A program made the position numbers and the translations under genes. This document shows, piece after piece, positions 1 to 8,821 of a stretch of DNA of 61,788 nt. Positions within the stretch are counted from its first letter, which is position 1. Every line of letters starts with the position of its first letter. Below the pieces are notes generated by a model. That model ran no database searches and was not told where the DNA came from. It worked only from the letters and a program-made list of their open reading frames with translations. Source of the DNA: Candidatus Sedimenticola endophacoides (lineage in GTDB: Bacteria > Pseudomonadota > Gammaproteobacteria > Chromatiales > Chromatiaceae); the NCBI GenBank assembly GCA_003062205.1, contig PQCP01000091.1:1-61788 (forward strand), written 5' to 3'.

Positions 1-112
1 TAATCTTCATGGTGGACTTCCTCCTCATCTGTTTCGTGTGAATGGTGCTAGTTCAGCTCCCATTCTGACGCCTCGACGCCGTTTGTCGTAGGGGTGGGGA
101 GGAGTCCATCCC

Positions 113-1312
113 ATTGCTTACGGTACACCGGCAAACAAGCAGCAGCTGGAGGACGCCTTTCTGGTGTTCAACCAGATGTCGGAGCAGCTGGTCGATTCCT
201 ATCACCAGTTGCAGCAGCGGGTGGCCCGGCTCGGCGAGGAGCTGGCGGCGGCGCGCGGCGAGCGCATGGTCGAGCTGGCCGAGAAGGAGCGGCTGGCCAA
301 CCGCCTCAGCAAGCTGCTGGACGGCCTGCCGGCGGCGGTGCTCCTGGTCGACGGCGCGGAGCGCATCCAACAGTACAATCCCGCGGCGCTTCAGCTGTTC
401 CCGGGCATCAGCGCCGGTGAGTGCTGGGAGCGGTTGCTCGGCGGGGCCGTTCGGGCCGATCCCCTGGGCAAGGAGCTGCGTCTTGAGAATGGCCGGTTGG
501 TGAACCTGATCCAGCGTTCGCTCACCCCCGAACCGGGGCGCATCCTGCTGTTGATCGATATCACCGAGACCCGGGAGCTGGAGCTGCGCATGGAGCGCCA
601 GGAGCGGCTCAGCGCGCTGGGCGAGATGGCGGCGCAGCTGGCCCATCAGATCAGGACCCCGCTCAGCTCGGCGCTGCTCTATACATCGCACCTGGGGCGG
701 GAGGATCTCAGCCTCGCCCAGCGGGCGCGTTTCTCCGGCCGCTGCCGCGAGCGCCTGCTGCACATGGAACGGCAGATCAATGACATGCTCGCCTTTGCAC
801 GGGGTGGGAGCATGCGGCCCGAACGGGTCGGTCTTGTCTCGCTGCTCACCGATCTGTGTCACTCCATCGCCCCCCTGTTCGCCGCGCGCGGCGCCACCGT
901 CGAGTGTGGCGGGCTGGAGCGCGGCGAACTCACCATTTGCGCCAACCCCGACGCCCTGCTGGGCGCCCTCTCCAACCTCGCCATCAACGCCCTGGAGCAC
1001 GGTGGGGAGGGGGTGCATCTGCGTATCGGTCTGAGCGCGGAGGGCGGCGAGTGGGTGCGGATCGAATTCCGGGACAACGGACCCGGCATACCCGAAGCGG
1101 CGCGCGCGCGCCTCTTCGATCCCTTTTTCACCACCCGCACCGACGGCACCGGCCTCGGTCTGGCGGTGGTGCAATCGGTGGTGCTCGATCACCACGGCGC
1201 CATCGAGCTGGCCACCTCCCCATCGGGCGGGGCCTGTTTTCAGTTGCGTTTTCCCATCGCCGCCGGGGAGTGTGGCGGCGCCAGGCGGCACGAGGAGACG
1301 GCCGCCCCCTGA
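113..1312 (+). CDS. fleS: Sensor histidine kinase FleS/FlrB of the flagellar cascade
   Basis: This is a cytoplasmic histidine kinase that phosphorylates FleR to switch on the sigma-54-dependent middle flagellar genes. No membrane segment is seen, as is usual for FleS. In order there is a coiled N-terminus, a PAS-like region (VLLVDGAERIQQYNP), an H-box (LAHQIRTPL), and an ATPase domain with an N-box (NLAINALEHGG), a G1 box (DNGPGIP) and a G2 box (GTGLGLAVV). The frame is open from about 92. A GTG at 164 is possible but would cut off the conserved-looking stretch QLEDAFLVFNQ. An ATT at 113 lies 8 nt after GGAGGAG, so it is used here as a tentative, non-canonical start. It ends 12 bp before fleR, so the two are probably co-transcribed. 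The family call is firm; the start is not. Confidence 0.88.
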   Translation: MAYGTPANKQQLEDAFLVFNQMSEQLVDSYHQLQQRVARLGEELAAARGERMVELAEKERLANRLSKLLDGLPAAVLLVDGAERIQQYNPAALQLFPGISAGECWERLLGGAVRADPLGKELRLENGRLVNLIQRSLTPEPGRILLLIDITETRELELRMERQERLSALGEMAAQLAHQIRTPLSSALLYTSHLGREDLSLAQRARFSGRCRERLLHMERQINDMLAFARGGSMRPERVGLVSLLTDLCHSIAPLFAARGATVECGGLERGELTICANPDALLGALSNLAINALEHGGEGVHLRIGLSAEGGEWVRIEFRDNGPGIPEAARARLFDPFFTTRTDGTGLGLAVVQSVVLDHHGAIELATSPSGGACFQLRFPIAAGECGGARRHEETAAP

Positions 1313-1324
1313 GGAGAGAGAGTC

Positions 1325-2659
1325 ATGCGTCGGGAAATGGTTCTGGTGGTAGAGGATGATCCGGCCCTGCGGGAGGCGTTGAGCGACACCCTGGAGCTGG
1401 CCGGCTATGGGGTCATTACCGCCGCGGACGGGGAGAGCGCCCTGGAGGCGATGCGCCAGACCCAGGTCGGCATGGTGGTCAGCGACGTACAGATGACGCC
1501 GATGAACGGTCAGGAGCTGCTGGGCCGGATCAAGCGCGGATTCCCATCGGTTCCGGTGCTGCTGATGACCGCCTACGGAAACATTGAGAAGGCGGTGACG
1601 GCGATGCGCGACGGCGCGGTGGACTACCTGGCCAAACCGTTCGAGCCGGAACTGCTGCTGGCGAAGGTGGAACAGTCGATCCGTCCGCCCGATCCGGGTG
1701 ACGGCCGGCTGGTGGCGGAGGATCTGCGCACCCGCGAACTCCTGGAGCTTGCGCGCCGCGTGGCCCAGTGCGACGCCACCGTCATGATCGGCGGCGAGAG
1801 CGGCACCGGAAAGGAGGTGTTCGCCCGCTATATCCACCGCAACTCGGCCCGCTCCCAGGGGCCGTTCATCGCCATCAACTGTGCCGCCATCCCCGACAAC
1901 ATGCTGGAGGCGGTGCTGTTCGGTCATGAGAAGGGGGCCTATACCGGGGCCTATCACTCGGCGCCCGGGAAGTTCGAGCAGGCCCAGGGCGGCACGCTGC
2001 TGCTGGACGAGATCTCCGAGATGAGTCTGGCCCTGCAGGCCAAGTTGCTGCGGGTGCTCCAGGAGCGGGAGGTGGAGCGGGTCGGCGGGCGCAAGCTGAT
2101 CACCCTCGATGTGCGGGTGCTCGCCACCTCCAACCGCAACCTGCGCGAGGAGGTATCGGCCGGGCGCTTTCGCGAGGATCTCTTCTACCGTCTGAATGTG
2201 TTCCCCCTCTATCTGCCGCCGCTGCGCGAGCGTACCCGCGACGTGCTGCCCCTGGCCCGCTTTCTGCTGCGCCAGCACTGTCGGCAGATGGGTATACCCG
2301 AGCCGCTGTTTTGCACGGTGGCCGAGCAGCGGTTGCTCAGCCACGCCTGGCCGGGCAACGTGCGTGAGCTGGACAACGTGGTGCAGCGTGCCCTGATCCT
2401 CTGCAATGGCCATGAGATCGGCCCGGACGACCTCTCGTTCGAGATCGCCGCCGAGCTGGCCGTGGCCCGGCACGCCACGGCGGAGCCCAAGGGGTTGAGT
2501 GAGGATCTGCGCTCGGTCGAGGAGCAGATGATTCTCGACGCCCTGCGCGAGAACAACGGCAGCCGCAAGGAGGTGGCCGAGCGGCTCGGGATCAGCCAGC
2601 GCACACTGCGCTACAAGATCGCGCGGCTGCGGGATGCCGGTGTGGCGATCCCCGGATAG
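1325..2659 (+). CDS. fleR: Sigma-54-dependent response regulator FleR/FlrC
   Basis: An NtrC-class activator of 444 aa, partner of FleS. The receiver domain spans residues 1-115 with phospho-acceptor Asp54 (VVSDVQM) and conserved Lys in YLAKPF. The AAA+ domain has Walker A (GESGTGKE), a GAYTGA loop (Tyr in place of the usual Phe, a tolerated variant) and Walker B (GGTLLLDE). The C-terminus has a Fis-type helix-turn-helix (EVAERLGISQRTLRYKI). A good ribosome site (GAGGAGAGAG) precedes ATG 1325. In Pseudomonas and Vibrio the homologue activates fliE and the basal-body genes, which follow here behind a sigma-54-like promoter. Confidence 0.93.
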   Translation: MRREMVLVVEDDPALREALSDTLELAGYGVITAADGESALEAMRQTQVGMVVSDVQMTPMNGQELLGRIKRGFPSVPVLLMTAYGNIEKAVTAMRDGAVDYLAKPFEPELLLAKVEQSIRPPDPGDGRLVAEDLRTRELLELARRVAQCDATVMIGGESGTGKEVFARYIHRNSARSQGPFIAINCAAIPDNMLEAVLFGHEKGAYTGAYHSAPGKFEQAQGGTLLLDEISEMSLALQAKLLRVLQEREVERVGGRKLITLDVRVLATSNRNLREEVSAGRFREDLFYRLNVFPLYLPPLRERTRDVLPLARFLLRQHCRQMGIPEPLFCTVAEQRLLSHAWPGNVRELDNVVQRALILCNGHEIGPDDLSFEIAAELAVARHATAEPKGLSEDLRSVEEQMILDALRENNGSRKEVAERLGISQRTLRYKIARLRDAGVAIPG

Positions 2660-2672
2660 CGGAGCGGGGGAG

Positions 2673-2690
2673 TTGGTGCGTTATCTGCAT
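2673..2690 (+). promoter_or_regulatory. Candidate sigma-54 promoter for the fliE operon
   Basis: A GG (2675-2676) and a GC (2687-2688) are separated by exactly 10 nt in the context TTGGTGC-N4-TCTGCA, which is the -24/-12 arrangement of sigma-54 promoters. It lies about 40 bp upstream of fliE, directly after the gene for a sigma-54 activator. The flanking bases only partly match the consensus. Confidence 0.5.
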
Positions 2691-2730
2691 GTAATCGGGT
2701 GCGGCGTCAAAAAAACGGAGAGGGTGTCTC

Positions 2731-3048
2731 ATGAGTAACGCCAACATCGATCAGGTCCTGGCCACCATGCGGGCGATCAGTGCCCAGGCCAGCGGCTCCC
2801 CCCAGGGTGCGCGGGAGTCGTCACCGGTGGAGTTCAGCCAGCTGTTGAAGCAGTCCATCGACCGGGTGAACGAGACGCAACAGCAGGCGGGTGAGATGAA
2901 GGAGGCGTTCGAGCTGGGCAGCGGCGAGGCCGATCTGGCGGAGGTGATGATTGCCGTGCAGAAGTCCAGTCTCTCCTTCGAGGCGATGGTCCAGGTGCGC
3001 AACAAACTGGTGGAGGCATACAAGGAAGTGATGAATATGCCGATATAG
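2731..3048 (+). CDS. fliE: Flagellar hook-basal body protein FliE
   Basis: A small (105 aa) adaptor between the MS ring and the proximal rod of the flagellar basal body, exported by the flagellar type III system. The C-terminal signature is present (VMIAVQKSSLSFEAMVQVRNK followed by a run ending YKEVMNMPI), and the length is typical. A ribosome site (GGAGAGGG) precedes the start. It heads the fliE-fliJ run and probably depends on FleR and sigma-54. Confidence 0.95.
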   Translation: MSNANIDQVLATMRAISAQASGSPQGARESSPVEFSQLLKQSIDRVNETQQQAGEMKEAFELGSGEADLAEVMIAVQKSSLSFEAMVQVRNKLVEAYKEVMNMPI

Positions 3049-3093
3049 CCGCTTGTATTTGAAGGATAAATAAAGCTGAAGGCGCGGACGGTT

Positions 3094-4764
3094 ATGGCTA
3101 CTGAAATGGCAAAGGCAGGCACTTCGGCCCCGCGGCAGGCGCAGGGCCTGGGACAGAATCTGGTGCTGAGGCAGCTCGGTGTGATGGTCGGTATCGCCGT
3201 CAGTGTCGCCCTCGGGGTGGCGGTCGTGCTCTGGTCCCAGACCCCCAGCTACAGCCTGCTTTACGGCAGCCTGGGCCAGAAGGAGGCGGTGGAGGTGGTG
3301 GCCGCCCTGGAGCAGGCCGGTATCCCGTTCAAGGTGGAAGAGAGCAACGGCGCGGTACTGGTGGCCAGCGGCAAACTCCATGAGGCGCGGATGCAACTTG
3401 CCGCGCAGGGGTTGCCACGCGGCGACTCGCTGGGCTTCGAGCTGTTACAGCAGGAGAGCAGTTTCGGCACCAGCCGGGCCCTGGAGGCGGCGCGTTTCCA
3501 CCGTGCCCTGGAGGGTGAACTGGCACGCACCGTCGGCCATCTGGCAAACGTCGAGTCGGCCCGGGTCCATGTGGCCACACCCAAGCAGTCGGTGTTCGTG
3601 CGCAAGCGCAACCCGCCCAGCGCCTCGGTGGTGGTCAAGCTCTTCTCCGGGCGCAATCTGGACAAGGGGCAGGTGGCGGCCATCGTCCACCTGGTCGCCT
3701 CCAGCGTCCCCAATCTCGACCCCGACCGGGTGACGGTGGTGGATCATCGCGGAAACCTGCTGAGCGGGCAGATGGATACCCGCGAGATGATGCTCACCGC
3801 CACTCAGTTCGAGTACACCAAGAATCTTGAGGAGCACTACCGCGCACGCATCGAGGAGATCCTGACCCCGATACTGGGCATCGACAGTGTGCGTGCCCAG
3901 GTCACCGCCGAGGTGGACTTCACCGTCACCGAGCAGACCGCGGAGCGTTTCAATCCCGACCTTCCGGCCCTGCGCAGCGAACAGATCAATGAACAGTCGA
4001 GCCGCCTCGGCGGCGCGGCCGAAGGGATCCCCGGCGCCCTGAGCAACCAACCGCCGGCGGCGGGCAGCGCGCCCCAGGTGGCCGCCGGTGGGCAACCCGG
4101 CGAGGGCGGCGAGGCGCCGTTGAGCGCCAGCAAGCGTGCCACGCGCAACTACGAGCTGGACAAGACCATCAGCCATACCCGGCTGTCGGGAGGCAATCTG
4201 CAACGCCTGTCGGTCGCCGTGGTGGTCGATGACAAGAGTGCCGTGGACGATACGGGCGCCGTGACCCGCAGCGAACGCACCCCCGAAGAGATCAACCGCT
4301 ACACCCAACTGGTCAAAAAGGCGATCGGCTTCAACACCCAGCGCGGCGACAGCGTGCAGGTGATCAACGCCTCGTTCATGGCCCCGCCCGCCCTGGAGCC
4401 GCTGCCCGAAGTGCCGATCTGGGAGCAGGCGTGGGTGTGGGATCTTGCCAAACAGGTGGGAGGGATCATACTTGTACTGGTGTTGATCCTGTTTGTCCTC
4501 AAACCGGCCATGACCCGGCTGACCGCCGTGCCGGTGCCCTCCGAGTCGGAACTGGAAGGAGGCGCGGGCGCGGGCGCGGGCGCGGCCGGGGGCGAGGGTG
4601 GCGCGCGCGCCCTGGCGGCGGGCGGGGCAGGCGCCGAGGCGATGCAACTGCCGGGGCCGCACGAGTACGAGCAGACCCTGGACGCCGCCAGGAGAATGGT
4701 GCGCGACGACCCCAAGCGGGTGGCCCAGGTGGTGAAACGGTGGGTGGCTGAAGATGCCGGATGA
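3094..4764 (+). CDS. fliF: Flagellar MS-ring protein FliF
   Basis: Forms the inner-membrane MS ring on which the flagellar motor and export apparatus assemble. It has 556 aa. TM1 lies at about residues 31-50 (VGIAVSVALGVAVVLW), followed by the periplasmic ring-building domains (SYSLLYGSL, VESARVHVATPKQSVFVR, PNLDPDRVTVVD). TM2 is near residues 450-470 (GGIILVLVLILFVLKPAM), followed by the cytoplasmic FliG-binding tail. Just after TM2 there is an unusual low-complexity Gly/Ala stretch (codons near 4560-4640) made of GCGGGC-type repeats, probably an expandable linker. It overlaps fliG by 11 nt, which indicates translational coupling. Confidence 0.95.
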   Translation: MATEMAKAGTSAPRQAQGLGQNLVLRQLGVMVGIAVSVALGVAVVLWSQTPSYSLLYGSLGQKEAVEVVAALEQAGIPFKVEESNGAVLVASGKLHEARMQLAAQGLPRGDSLGFELLQQESSFGTSRALEAARFHRALEGELARTVGHLANVESARVHVATPKQSVFVRKRNPPSASVVVKLFSGRNLDKGQVAAIVHLVASSVPNLDPDRVTVVDHRGNLLSGQMDTREMMLTATQFEYTKNLEEHYRARIEEILTPILGIDSVRAQVTAEVDFTVTEQTAERFNPDLPALRSEQINEQSSRLGGAAEGIPGALSNQPPAAGSAPQVAAGGQPGEGGEAPLSASKRATRNYELDKTISHTRLSGGNLQRLSVAVVVDDKSAVDDTGAVTRSERTPEEINRYTQLVKKAIGFNTQRGDSVQVINASFMAPPALEPLPEVPIWEQAWVWDLAKQVGGIILVLVLILFVLKPAMTRLTAVPVPSESELEGGAGAGAGAAGGEGGARALAAGGAGAEAMQLPGPHEYEQTLDAARRMVRDDPKRVAQVVKRWVAEDAG

Positions 4765-6067
4765 GCTGAGCAGCGGTGAACAACTCAGCGGCGTGGACCG
4801 GGCGGCGATCCTGCTGCTCGCCCTCGGCGAGGAGGACGCCTCGTCCCTGCTCTCGCACATGGGGCCGAAGGAGGTGCAGGAGCTGGGTGTGGCGATGGCC
4901 GGGCTGACCAATGTCAGCACCACCCAGATGGCCAAGGTGATGGGCGCATTCATCGAATCGGTGAAGACCCAGACCAACCTCGGGCTCGACTCCGATAAAT
5001 ACATCCGCAGCGTGCTGACCAGGGCGCTCGGTTCCGACAAGGCCAGCGGCGTGATCGACCGCATTCTGCTCGGGCGCAACAGCAAGGGGCTGGAGCAGCT
5101 CAAATGGATGGACCCCCGGGCAATTGCCGAGATGATCCGCACGGAGCACCCACAGATCGTCTCCATCGTGCTGTCGTTTCTCGATTCAGATCAGGCGGCC
5201 GGGGTACTCAACGAGATGAGCGAAGAGATGCGCGCCGACATCATTCGCTAACCGCCATGGAGAGCGAAGCGAAGGCGGTTAGTCCCCGATAGGCGTAGGC
5301 GCGGTTGTATGGCCGCAGTTACGACCGATAGGGAGTGACGTAGGGCATACAAATAGCGCATCCGACACGCCGTAGAGTCATTGTGGTCATCATGACGGAG
5401 TTGCGCACGAGCAGCTTTGCTGCAATGTGCGGGACGGAGTCGTGATGAGCGCAGGACGGTCGGGGCAGTAACGGCTGTCGCGTTGGCGAGTCGATTTTGG
5501 GGACTGGGATGTCCCAAAATCTTTCACGAGGTAGCGACACTCTTGCAGCGCATTGCCACCATGGAGGGGATCCAGCCGAGCGCGCTACAGGAGCTGGATC
5601 AGATCCTGGAGAAGCAGTTCGCCGGGGCCAGCAACATCAAGTCCTCATCGCTCGGCGGGGTGCGCACGGCGGCCAATATCCTAAACCTGGTCAACAGCTC
5701 CGAAGAGGTGATGGAGAAGATCTCCGGCGAGGACGAGGATCTGGCCCAGAAGCTGCAAGACATGATGTTCGTCTTCGACAACCTGATCGATGTCGATGAC
5801 CGGGGCATCCAGACCCTGCTGCGCGAGGTCTCCTCGGAGCAGCTTCTGGTGGCCCTGCGCGGCGCTGACGCCCAGCTCTCGGAGAAGATCTTCAAGAACA
5901 TGTCGAAGCGCGCCGCGGAGATGCTCAAGGACGATCTGGAAGCCGCCGCCCCGGTACGCCTGAGCGAGGTCGAGGGGGCGCAGAAGGAGATCCTCACGAT
6001 CGCCAGGCGTCTTGCCGACGCCGGCGAGATCATGCTTGGAGGCGCGGGTGGAGAAGAGTTCGTCTAA
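4754..6067 (+). pseudogene. fliG: Flagellar motor switch protein FliG, interrupted by a 300-bp E element
   Basis: FliG couples the MS ring to the stator and sets rotation direction. Codons 1-164 (4754-5245) encode the N and early middle domains (SGVDRAAILLLALGEEDA, EHPQIVSIVLSFLD). E sits at 5246-5545, and 5546-6067 encodes the rest, including the EKQF-type PALM motif and the C-terminal charged domain. Joining 5245 to 5546 gives ADII-QRIATMEGIQPSAL in frame and a 337-aa protein of normal length. As it stands, translation stops two codons into E (CGC-TAA), so full-length FliG cannot be made from this sequence and motility should be lost unless E is removed. An ORF running out of E continues into the 3' half, so a C-terminal fragment might be made. 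Confidence 0.93.
5246..5545 (+). mobile_element. E element copy 1 (300 bp), in fliG
   Basis: Reference copy. It starts CGCTAACCGCC and ends GACACTCTTG. The left-end hairpin pairs CTAACCGCC with GGCGGTTAG across a 17-nt loop. A central hairpin pairs CGCAC/GTGCG and GCAG/CTGC. The right-end hairpin pairs GATTTTGGG-AC with GTCCCAAAATC, with a one-base bulge, 24 nt from the end. There are no terminal inverted repeats and no protein long enough for a transposase. The flanks (ATCATT on the left, CAGCGC on the right) show no duplication, and excision restores fliG exactly. The structure is like that of non-autonomous IS200/IS605-type elements; assignment to that family is inference. Confidence 0.85.
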
Positions 6068-6740
6068 GATCATCCGCAACGGACAGGACGGCGAGGTACG
6101 CCAGTGGAGTCCGCCGCAGATGGGTTCGCGCGGCGGCGGGCCGGGCGGTTCCCCCATGGGCGGACCACTCACCGCCGAACAGCTCTCCACCCTGCAGAAA
6201 CAGGCCTACGACGAGGGTTTCGAGGAGGGCAAGCAGGCCGGTTTCGAATTTGGCCACAACGAAGCGCTGGTTCAGGCGGCGGAGCAGGCAGGTACGCGCC
6301 TGCAACTGCTCGACAGGGTGCTCCAGACCCTGCAGGAACCCCTGCGCGAACTCGATGAACAGGTGGAGGCGGAGCTGGTCGAGCTGAGCGCGGCCATGGT
6401 GCGCCAGCTGGTACGGCGGGAGATCCAGCTCGATCCCGCGCAGATCATCGGGGTGGTGCGCGACGCCCTGGGCGTGTTGCCGGTCTCCGCACGCGGCATC
6501 CGCCTGGTGCTGCACCCCGAGGATGCGGCCCTGATCCGCCAGGTCTATGCGGTGGAGCAGAAGGAGCTGAGCTGGGAGATCATCGAGGACCCGGTACTGG
6601 GCCGTGGCGGCTGCCGCGTGATCACCGACACCTCCCAGGTCGACGCCACCCTGGAGTCGCGCCTGGCCGCGCTCATCGCCCCGGTGCTGAGCGGAGAGCG
6701 CGACATCGACGCCGACGCCACGGACGAAACGGGGGGCTGA
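6048..6740 (+). CDS. fliH: Flagellar assembly protein FliH
   Basis: Regulator of the FliI ATPase in the cytoplasmic flagellar export complex, 230 aa. GTG 6048 is chosen because GGAGG lies 5 nt upstream and the protein then begins [12 protein letters not shown], as FliH proteins do. The start overlaps the end of fliG by 20 nt. A Gly/Pro-rich N-terminal segment is followed by the coiled segment ([14 protein letters not shown]) and the FliH C-terminal domain ([30 protein letters not shown]). It is intact. Confidence 0.92.
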   Translation: MEKSSSKIIRNGQDGEVRQWSPPQMGSRGGGPGGSPMGGPLTAEQLSTLQKQAYDEGFEEGKQAGFEFGHNEALVQAAEQAGTRLQLLDRVLQTLQEPLRELDEQVEAELVELSAAMVRQLVRREIQLDPAQIIGVVRDALGVLPVSARGIRLVLHPEDAALIRQVYAVEQKELSWEIIEDPVLGRGGCRVITDTSQVDATLESRLAALIAPVLSGERDIDADATDETGG

Positions 6741-6742
6741 GC

Positions 6743-8116
6743 ATGAACCAGCCCAATCCGCAACGCGGCGAGATCTGGGCCCAGCGCCTGAGGCACCTCA
6801 GGAGCAACCTGGGCAGCGGCTCCAAACTGGTGTTGGAGGGGCGCCTGACCCGCATGGTCGGACTCACCCTGGAGGCGGTCGGCTGCCGGGCCGCCATCGG
6901 CGGCCAGTGCGACATCATCTCCAGCAGCGGTGAAAAGATCGAGGCCGAGGTGGTCGGTTTCTCCGGCGAGAGCCTCTATCTCATGCCCACCGGCGATATC
7001 CGCGGCCTGGAGCAGGATGCCCGGGTAGTGCCTACCGGGCGCAGTTGCGAGGCGGTGGTGGGCGAGCATCTCCTGGGGCGAGTGGTCGACGGCGCCGGCC
7101 GCCCCCTGGATGGCAAGGGCCCGCTGCCCGCCGGACTGCATCGTCCGCTGACCGGAAAGAGCTTCAACCCCCTGGCACGCACCCCCATCGACCAGCCCCT
7201 GGACGTGGGGGTGCGCGCCATCAACGCCCTGCTCAGCGTCGGGCGCGGCCAGCGCCTCGGCCTGTTCGCGGGCTCCGGTGTCGGCAAGAGCGTGTTGATG
7301 GGGATGATGACACGCTACACCAACGCCGACGTCACGGTGGTGGCGCTGATCGGCGAGCGCGGGCGCGAGGTGAAGGAGTTCGTGCAGAAGATCCTCGGCG
7401 AGAAGGGGATGGCGCGCGCCGTGGTGGTGGCGGTACCGGCAGACAATCCGCCGTTGCGGCGCATCCACGGGGCGATGCTCGCCACCAGCATCGCCGAACA
7501 CTTCCGCGACCAGGGCAAGCAGGTCCTGCTGCTGATGGATTCGCTGACCCGCTTCGCCCAGGCCCAGCGCGAGATCGGCCTCGCCATCCACGAACCGCCA
7601 GCCACCAAGGGGTACCCACCCTCGGTCTTCGCCAAGATGCCGCAACTGGTCGAGCGTGCCGGAAACGGCGACAAATCGGGTGGATCGATCACGGCGTTCT
7701 ATACTGTATTGACAGAGGGGGACGATCAGAACGACCCGATCGCCGACGCCGCGCGTGCGATCCTCGACGGGCACATCGTCTTGTCGCGCCAACTGTCCGA
7801 CGCGGGCCACTACCCGGCCATCGATATCGAGGCGTCCATCAGCCGTGCCATGAACGATGTCATCACCCCGGAGCATCTGGAGGCGGCGCGCGCGTTCCGG
7901 CATCTCTATTCGGTCTATCGTCAGAATCAGGACCTCATCAACATCGGCGCCTACGAGGCGGGCTCCGACGAGATGATCGACGCGGCCATCGACGCCATGC
8001 CCTCCCTGGAGGCGTTTCTCCGGCAGGACATGTTCACGCCGGTGGAACTGAGCGAGAGCCTGGAGGATCTGATGAGCCTGTTCCCCCCGGCAACGGGAAA
8101 TCTACAAAGGGTCTAG
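6743..8116 (+). CDS. fliI: Flagellum-specific ATP synthase FliI
   Basis: The ATPase of the flagellar type III export apparatus, 457 aa, homologous to F1-beta. It shows Walker A ([15 protein letters not shown]), Walker B ([14 protein letters not shown]) and the family block [17 protein letters not shown] with the catalytic-site surroundings. The length is normal. It begins 2 bp after fliH and is followed 9 bp later by fliJ. Confidence 0.96.
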   Translation: MNQPNPQRGEIWAQRLRHLRSNLGSGSKLVLEGRLTRMVGLTLEAVGCRAAIGGQCDIISSSGEKIEAEVVGFSGESLYLMPTGDIRGLEQDARVVPTGRSCEAVVGEHLLGRVVDGAGRPLDGKGPLPAGLHRPLTGKSFNPLARTPIDQPLDVGVRAINALLSVGRGQRLGLFAGSGVGKSVLMGMMTRYTNADVTVVALIGERGREVKEFVQKILGEKGMARAVVVAVPADNPPLRRIHGAMLATSIAEHFRDQGKQVLLLMDSLTRFAQAQREIGLAIHEPPATKGYPPSVFAKMPQLVERAGNGDKSGGSITAFYTVLTEGDDQNDPIADAARAILDGHIVLSRQLSDAGHYPAIDIEASISRAMNDVITPEHLEAARAFRHLYSVYRQNQDLINIGAYEAGSDEMIDAAIDAMPSLEAFLRQDMFTPVELSESLEDLMSLFPPATGNLQRV

Positions 8117-8125
8117 TGACGGCTT

Positions 8126-8560
8126 ATGGTCAAATCAAAACGCTTTCAGCCGGTCAGGCGGGTCGCCGAATCGAGGGAGCGGAACGCGGCAAGGGAGCTG
8201 GGCGACGCCAAACGCTGGGTGCAGCTCCAGGAGGAGAAGCTGCGGGAGTTGCGGGACTACCACCTGGAGTATCTGCAACGCTTCCAGGAAGCTGCCAGGG
8301 CCGGCATGAGCGCCTCCCAGCTGCTCGAATACCGGGCCTTTATCGAAAAGCTCGAACGCGCCATCGGCGAACAGGAGGAGGCGGTGGCCGAGGGTCAGCG
8401 CCGTTGCGAGCTGAACCGTGAACAGTGGCTGGAGAAGCACCGTCGCCACCAGGTCATCGGCAAGGTGGTGGAGCGGGTAGAGAGCGCCGAAGGGAAGGTC
8501 GAGCAGGTGCGCGAGCAGAAGGCCACCGACGAGCTGAACCTCCACCCGGGGAGAAAGTAG
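8126..8560 (+). CDS. fliJ: Flagellar export chaperone FliJ
   Basis: A 144-aa, almost wholly helical, charged protein (RRVAESRERNAARELGDAKR, then repeated E/Q/R-rich heptads), as expected for FliJ, the stalk-like coiled coil that works with FliI and FlhA. It has little sequence signature of its own, but its position directly after fliI, its size and its composition make the call secure. It appears to end the fliE operon. Confidence 0.88.
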   Translation: MVKSKRFQPVRRVAESRERNAARELGDAKRWVQLQEEKLRELRDYHLEYLQRFQEAARAGMSASQLLEYRAFIEKLERAIGEQEEAVAEGQRRCELNREQWLEKHRRHQVIGKVVERVESAEGKVEQVREQKATDELNLHPGRK

Positions 8561-8821
8561 CACCACCGCCGTCACGGCGGCTGCATCTCATCGCCCGCCG
8601 GGTTGCCGCGACCGGATGGCAACCCTCCGTTTCGCCTACGGTTTTTACCGCTGCCCATCTGTCTTGGGCGCTTCTCCACCCCCTCTTTTTCCCCTGTCCC
8701 CCCGCTGTTTTGAGGTGTAGAATTTCGTTCATGGCGTTGTCGTTACGCTCTGTGGCGGCGCACACAAGGGGGCGGATACCGCGCAGGCGGTGCCCGCCAC
8801 ACAAGGAGTAAGGAGAAGAAA
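8561..8821. other. Intergenic region after fliJ
   Basis: Non-coding stretch of 261 bp. A GC-rich inverted repeat (CCGCCGT/ACGGCGG) lies near 8567-8581 without a T-run, so it is at best a weak terminator. A ribosome site (AAGGAGTAAGGAG) precedes the next gene. I see no clear promoter. Confidence 0.4.

Noticed and set aside
53..2473. Minus-strand open frame of 806 codons across fleS and fleR
   Set aside because: Shadow of two well-supported plus-strand genes; His/Gln/Leu/Arg-rich composition without domains.
5248..5517. An 89-codon minus-strand ORF inside every E copy
   Set aside because: It spans nearly all of E and is therefore identical in every copy. It has no recognisable domain and no ribosome site, and is too short and basic to be a known transposase. 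A small E-encoded protein is possible but unsupported.
5246..5545. E as a group I or group II intron, or an intein
   Set aside because: E is found sense in some host genes and antisense in others. There are no group II boundary or domain V features, and stop codons exclude an intein.
5246..5545. E as an integron cassette or attC site
   Set aside because: The hairpins lack the GTTRRRY and RYYYAAC core pairs, and insertions are scattered rather than arrayed at one site.
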